Origin: Siphonodentalium dalli
Lineage: Eukaryota > Mollusca > Scaphopoda > Gadilida > Siphonodentaliidae
DNA: 64,000 nucleotides
Reading direction: 5' to 3'
NCBI GenBank assembly: GCA_032622095.1
Contig: CP136063.1
Coordinates: 148,295,379 to 148,359,378, forward strand
Both the position numbers and the translations under genes were made by a program. Shown here one piece after another: positions 59,301-64,000 of the stretch. How positions within the stretch are numbered: the first letter of the stretch is position 1; every line of letters starts with the position of its first letter. The notes beneath the pieces are model-generated. The model was not told where the DNA came from, made no database searches, and saw nothing but the letters and a program-made list of their open reading frames with translations.

Positions 59301-60482
59301 TAGTTTTGTGTCAAATGTAGCACACCACTATGCTTGAATAATATCGTGCTAAATTTAGCACACTAATATACCAAACCAACATGCAAAAATCCATGAACAG
59401 AGGCAACAATCTCGAAAACAGATATATATATATGTGTCCACTAATTTACTAAGGCGTGTCCAAATGAAATTAAAACATAACAGTGATTATGTTTGTTCAC
59501 AAGAACGACGTCAATTTGCGAAGTGGTAACATTCGGTTGAATTCACCTTGTAATACATGTACAGTTTCGGGTGTTCGTGCATTAAAATTAAAAAGAAAAC
59601 CTCAATGGTATACTGCGCGTTTCGGTTTATTGAACTTGATTTGAACACATTCTTGCAATGCTTATGTTTCTCCTAAACTGTTTATCGGTAAGTTGATTAT
59701 CATGCAGTGTATGTATAGACTATATTTAATGATCTTACAAATGTCCAATATAATAGCTATATATGTCCAATATATTTAATAGTTAGCACGTTTTGCTTCG
59801 CGGCATGAACTATATTCACCACACTGGGCACTATACCCGCATATAGTCAATGACAAACCATTTATTAATTAGTCAATTTTACAGGGGCCAGCTGATTAGT
59901 ATTATGTTGTATTTAATTACCCTGTAGTTGCTTGGATGGCAATTTGGCGTTTTACGTCGATTTTAGCAAATGATTCATTGAACTTATGCCCCTTGGTATG
60001 TGTGCACCAATTTACTAAGTCAGCATAAAACACATTCTATAGCAGCTGAATTGTGTATATAATATCTCAGGTCGTAGAAATTCATTGGCAATATTAATAC
60101 CGTGAACATTTCCGTGACATTTGTAGCGAACCATCTACATTGGTCGCCAAATTTGGGAGGGGTTCATGTGTTATTGATATTCTGAAATTTTGTGTCAAAA
60201 TGAGGTATAGTTGGAGGAATGCCAATTTATTTATAGGAATACGTATGGATTAGCGTACTTTCTTCTTTGGTAAATTATGTCCGACATGCTGTTCTAATCG
60301 CCACATTGTCTCAAGTTCCGCTCATTTTATAATGAATCGTCCAACCAACACGCGTTATCATCACACTCTAGGTATAGATCGAGACGAGTAACCGTTTTAA
60401 AGGCTAACAATGTTTCAAATATGTTATGTTATAGATATACCATACGACTTGAGAGGTTAATTGTTGTCGGGATATGCCAAAA

Positions 60483-60760
60483 CTTTTCCAGAATGTCGCT
60501 AATGTTAGTGTTACTATCGAAGCTTCCATTGTGAATTCCACAAAGTAGAGTCGTTCGCACTATTTTAAGAATACATGTACTCAAAATCAATGCTATTTTA
60601 TAATTGTATCAAAAGACCACGTGACATTTACACTATACTCAGAATGTTGCTGATGTTAGTCTTATTCTCAAAGCTTACATTCTGAATTCAGAAAACAGAG
60701 TCGTTCACACTGTTAGACGCGAATACCTGTACCCAAGATCAATAACTCCAGCGAATACGA
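60483..60760 (+). repeat. Diverged tandem duplication, about 155-bp offset
   Basis: AGAATGTCGCTAATGTTAGT..AGAGTCGTTCGCACT near 60490-60565 recurs as AGAATGTTGCTGATGTTAGT..AGAGTCGTTCACACT near 60642-60715, continuing to TCAATAACTCC. Two copies with roughly 75-80 percent match by eye. Confidence 0.75.
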
Positions 60761-63700
60761 CAAAGTATTAAAGCAATAGAGAGCAATAAATTAATTTGTC
60801 ACACAAAGCTAAATATCTCCGTGGCAAGAACAAACCAGAGACTATTTCTATAGAAAAATCCAATTAAAAAGTTAATCGAACGGCTTAGCAATGAAAGTAT
60901 CCAGCTCACCTGAACTTTTGTCAAATAACAACTAACATTGATTTTCTGTTTGAAATGAACGGAAACGACGTTAATTTCCTCTCGCCAGCCACCGAGACCG
61001 AACCTTATTAGAAAAATAAAAGAAGCGATTTTCACCTTATTCTCATCAGCATAGGTTGAACGGGTCCGAATGGTACCGGATATGAATTATGGGTAGCTGG
61101 GATTGCTGTGTATTACTGCGCGCACGCGACACGGCTTTCAATCTATTGGTTGTGGTCGCATGCCTTGGTCGTTTCTCAGCACTACCACGCACGTGCAGAA
61201 TAAATTCCACATTTTCGTTACAATGTAGTATAACCTGTGTTCTGCGTGCATTGTCATCTATCTAAATTAATTTGAGCGATGCGCTTGTAACGACTGCAGT
61301 GTCGCGTAGCTTAGATGAAGCGTTCGTTATTCATTGTAATAAAAAACGTGAAGAGTGGAATTTCTTCTGCTGAAAGTGTCAATATTATACATAAACTATG
61401 TTTCTATATTTATACATTCTTTCGTAAGTTCAAGATTGTTCTAGTTGCGATGACAATTCCACAAATGCTTCTAAACCAATTACGACGAACTATATATATA
61501 TATGTTTGAAACCTGATAATATGTTTGAAGCCTGATAATATGCTAGATTTTGTCACCACAGATCCAAGTGGGTCACCGAATATTAGTCGCGGAGCCCAGA
61601 AGGTTTAATTTGAACTTTTGAGTACGAAAGGTTTGACGTGCCTGAATTGTCAGGAGGACTGGAGTCAAGGAACAATCCCAATTTGTGAGTTCAGAAATGC
61701 AGAATAAAGGGACCAGGGCCATCACCTTTGAACAAACATTTGAGAATGAGTATGAAATTTGCTGCGATCACACCTGCAGGATACTATACCCTGGTCATAA
61801 AGTTACGACTACGACTTCGTTTGTGAGAATATATCGCCGTATATATATATAGTTATATTTGAAGTGATTATTTTGTACATTGTTACGTTGTTATCAGGTC
61901 ATAGTCAATGGTATAGGCTCGATGGTTGCATACAAAGCTCGCGTGTCCATGCTTTGTTTCTGGAACCGTAATCGTAACTATTGATATGGCGAAACGACTA
62001 CTTTTATACAGAACAGAAATTCTAGTGACGTTGTACCCCATTCGTAATTCTTATGAGTAGTAGTTCATTGTGTGAAAGGTCAATCTTATATACTGAACAC
62101 AGAAACCCAACGTAAGAAGCGGATTTCAGCAGCATTTTCATATAAGAAGTGGTAGTTTGACCCCGTCCTCTTAAACTGCGGAAATTCGTTATTAATCCAT
62201 GAGTTGATGTCTTGGGTTCACCTGCACCCACCAGGATTTAACATTACCCCACTCATTTTCTTCCTCAACATTTAAGCAATGCTAACCACGAAAATGTGGC
62301 CGCTTAGACAACAGACAAGATGGCGTCAAAAACATTACCAAATGTATACAAATGTATATACTTTTGTGAAGAAAAGAAAATACGGCCCCCTTTTTATGGC
62401 AAACTTGGAACTCTTTGTCCGAGATGGCCGCCAAAATGGCAATCACAAGTGGAAAATATGTATTTTTCACTAATATTTTCTAGATCAGATTCTGTTTGAA
62501 ACTGGTGGAAAACTGTTGTTTTATTTTTAATGATCATTTTAACTGATCATTGGATCGTTGAAATATATCATTTGTTGGGTTCATGGTAATCATGCCACTC
62601 CGACTACCCAAAAAGTCGCTTTTACGGAACGCTGTTTAAAATTTCACAAACAAATTGGCAATGGGAATCTAGTCAAAAAGAAATTAGCAGAACTGGGTAT
62701 TGTAAGTGAATCATACCGTTACCTATAATTATTTCATCTTAATATAACCAAAATTTTCACTTTGGCTTAAAATTGCCACTAACACGGCCAAAATATGGAC
62801 AATTGGTAGACTATATTGCCCCAGTGTGCCATGTAATCGCTTCCGAGTTTTGGTTGATGAATAATATTGGCTAATAAAATCCGTCGTGTGTGTGTTGAAT
62901 CATAACGTTTCTGGTGCACCTTTGTTGCTTGTGACTATTTTAATCGTTTACACTACCAGAAATATGGACTTTTCTCTCAGAAATTTGATACCAAAATCGG
63001 CAAAATTAACTTTTCTAGTTAGGACCATGTTTTCAAGTAAATGGAAATAGCTTTAGTATCAGATGTGTTTAAACTCTTTTAAGGATGTTACAATGAGAAA
63101 TTATAGACCAAAATGACGCAAGATGGCTTGTAATATGGCAACCAAAATTGAGGAAAAGTCATTTTTCACATATCTTGAACTAACAATATTCTTTGATGTT
63201 CCGAAAATGTAGTAAATTGTGACTCATTTCGTTAATAAACGTGTTAGTTAGTCAACTGCATGACAAATAACCATACTATTCTGGTTAGAACACTTTTTGA
63301 GGCATGACAAATTCATCATAAAGTAATGATTTTGCAGAATATTTTTCGGTATTCTGTCCATGTTTAAAAGAAATGAGCAGAATGGTAAAGGAAATGAAAA
63401 GGACCATAATCTGTGGCCATTAACATTTGTCAATTTAATACAGGGTGGATGTGGCGAGGATAGCCAGATACAAAATATATTTTGCTAAATTTACACTGAT
63501 ATAACTTTCAAGGTGTGGTTTGTGGATTTGTTTTGACCAATGCCCACTTCTACATATGGGACGACTAAATTGGAGTCAGTTTTCCCTTATGCAATAATTC
63601 CTCACACCTCCAGAGAATGAGGTTTTCATTCTGGACTTAGCACATGTTAGTCTATTGGATATAGTATTGCACTATGTATTTCATATTTCTTCCTCGTCTG

Positions 63701-64000
63701 TCTATACACACCATATGTGGCTTGGCTACATATCGACATGAACATCCAGTTGAATCGAAGTGCAAAAAAGCGAGGTTGTTTGTGATATAGTTCGTTAATC
63801 TGGCGATATATATGTCAGCCATTTTCCATTGTTATTGCTTTATGCATGTATGCACATCTTGCTGGTGTTGTTGTAATTAAGAACCCCCAGTGACTGTTTC
63901 TGTCAGAATTTAATGGCTTCTCGCCTCCAAGAAAACCAAAATATCAGTATAGCAGATGCCAATACCAACATAACTCAATGCCAGTACATGTAATCTTGTT

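Larger units (their letters stand above)
45621..64000. other. Region upstream of Islet with no recognised gene
   Basis: No coding exon is recognisable on either strand. In many animals Islet lies beside Scaper, whose introns carry Islet enhancers; I looked for a Scaper-like segment among the open frames and saw none, though short exons could be missed. Repeats are listed separately. Tracts without a named feature are 45800-48470, 53220-54590, 54830-55220, 55290-56230, 56340-60480 and 60760-64000. Within these, 57590-57700 and 61050-61200 look unique and less AT-rich. Confidence 0.5.

Noticed and set aside
45621-64000. Scaper, the usual neighbour of Islet
   Set aside because: No open frame in this interval resembled it by eye; short exons cannot be excluded.

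Overview
This is an AT-rich animal genomic window holding one recognisable gene. On the minus strand lies a LIM-homeodomain gene of the Islet (Isl) family. I placed five coding exons: 45415-45391 (start), 35315-35123 (LIM1), 29998-29685 (LIM2), 21755-21469 (homeodomain) and 15047-14865 (the segment matching the vertebrate Lhx3-binding motif). All junctions are GT-AG and the phases agree across all four joins. Together they give 334 codons. The short C-terminal exon of the family was not found, so the gene is incomplete here or its last exon is too diverged to see by eye. The large introns, abundant repeats and protein divergence from vertebrate ISL1/ISL2 suggest an invertebrate bilaterian, perhaps a marine lophotrochozoan. 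The sequence does not settle the species.

Layout from the left. 1-14864 is downstream of exon 5, as intron 5 or beyond. It holds a 148-bp hairpin, three head-to-tail Helitron-like units carrying a 122-bp satellite, an inverted Helitron, a 140-bp tandem-repeat tract, a TTAA-flanked element, a hAT element with a perfect 8-bp target duplication nested in an older repeat, and an inverted pair of about 1-kb repeats. Intron 4 (15048-21468) and intron 3 (21756-29684) carry TTAA elements, microsatellites and one member of another repeat family. Intron 2 (29999-35122) has a short complete Helitron and a TTAA element. Intron 1 (35316-45390) has several fold-back elements, a Tc1/mariner-type element and a GC-richer multi-hairpin segment.

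From 45416 to 64000 I see the likely Islet promoter and 5' leader, then no recognisable gene. This part contains TTAA elements, a palindrome that runs directly into an array of about 26 copies of a 57-bp unit, a 47-bp minisatellite, and some unique sequence that could be regulatory. Most apparent open frames in the window are repeat-derived: the longest come from the 57-bp array (19 codons per unit) and the 122-bp satellite.

The window is therefore one developmental transcription-factor locus with long introns filled by small non-autonomous DNA transposons. I found no convincing new protein-coding system. The more unusual signals are the exact head-to-tail Helitron junctions, the nested hAT insertion, the palindrome joined to the 57-bp array, inverted repeats flanking the two LIM exons, and the structured segment at 36.5 kb.
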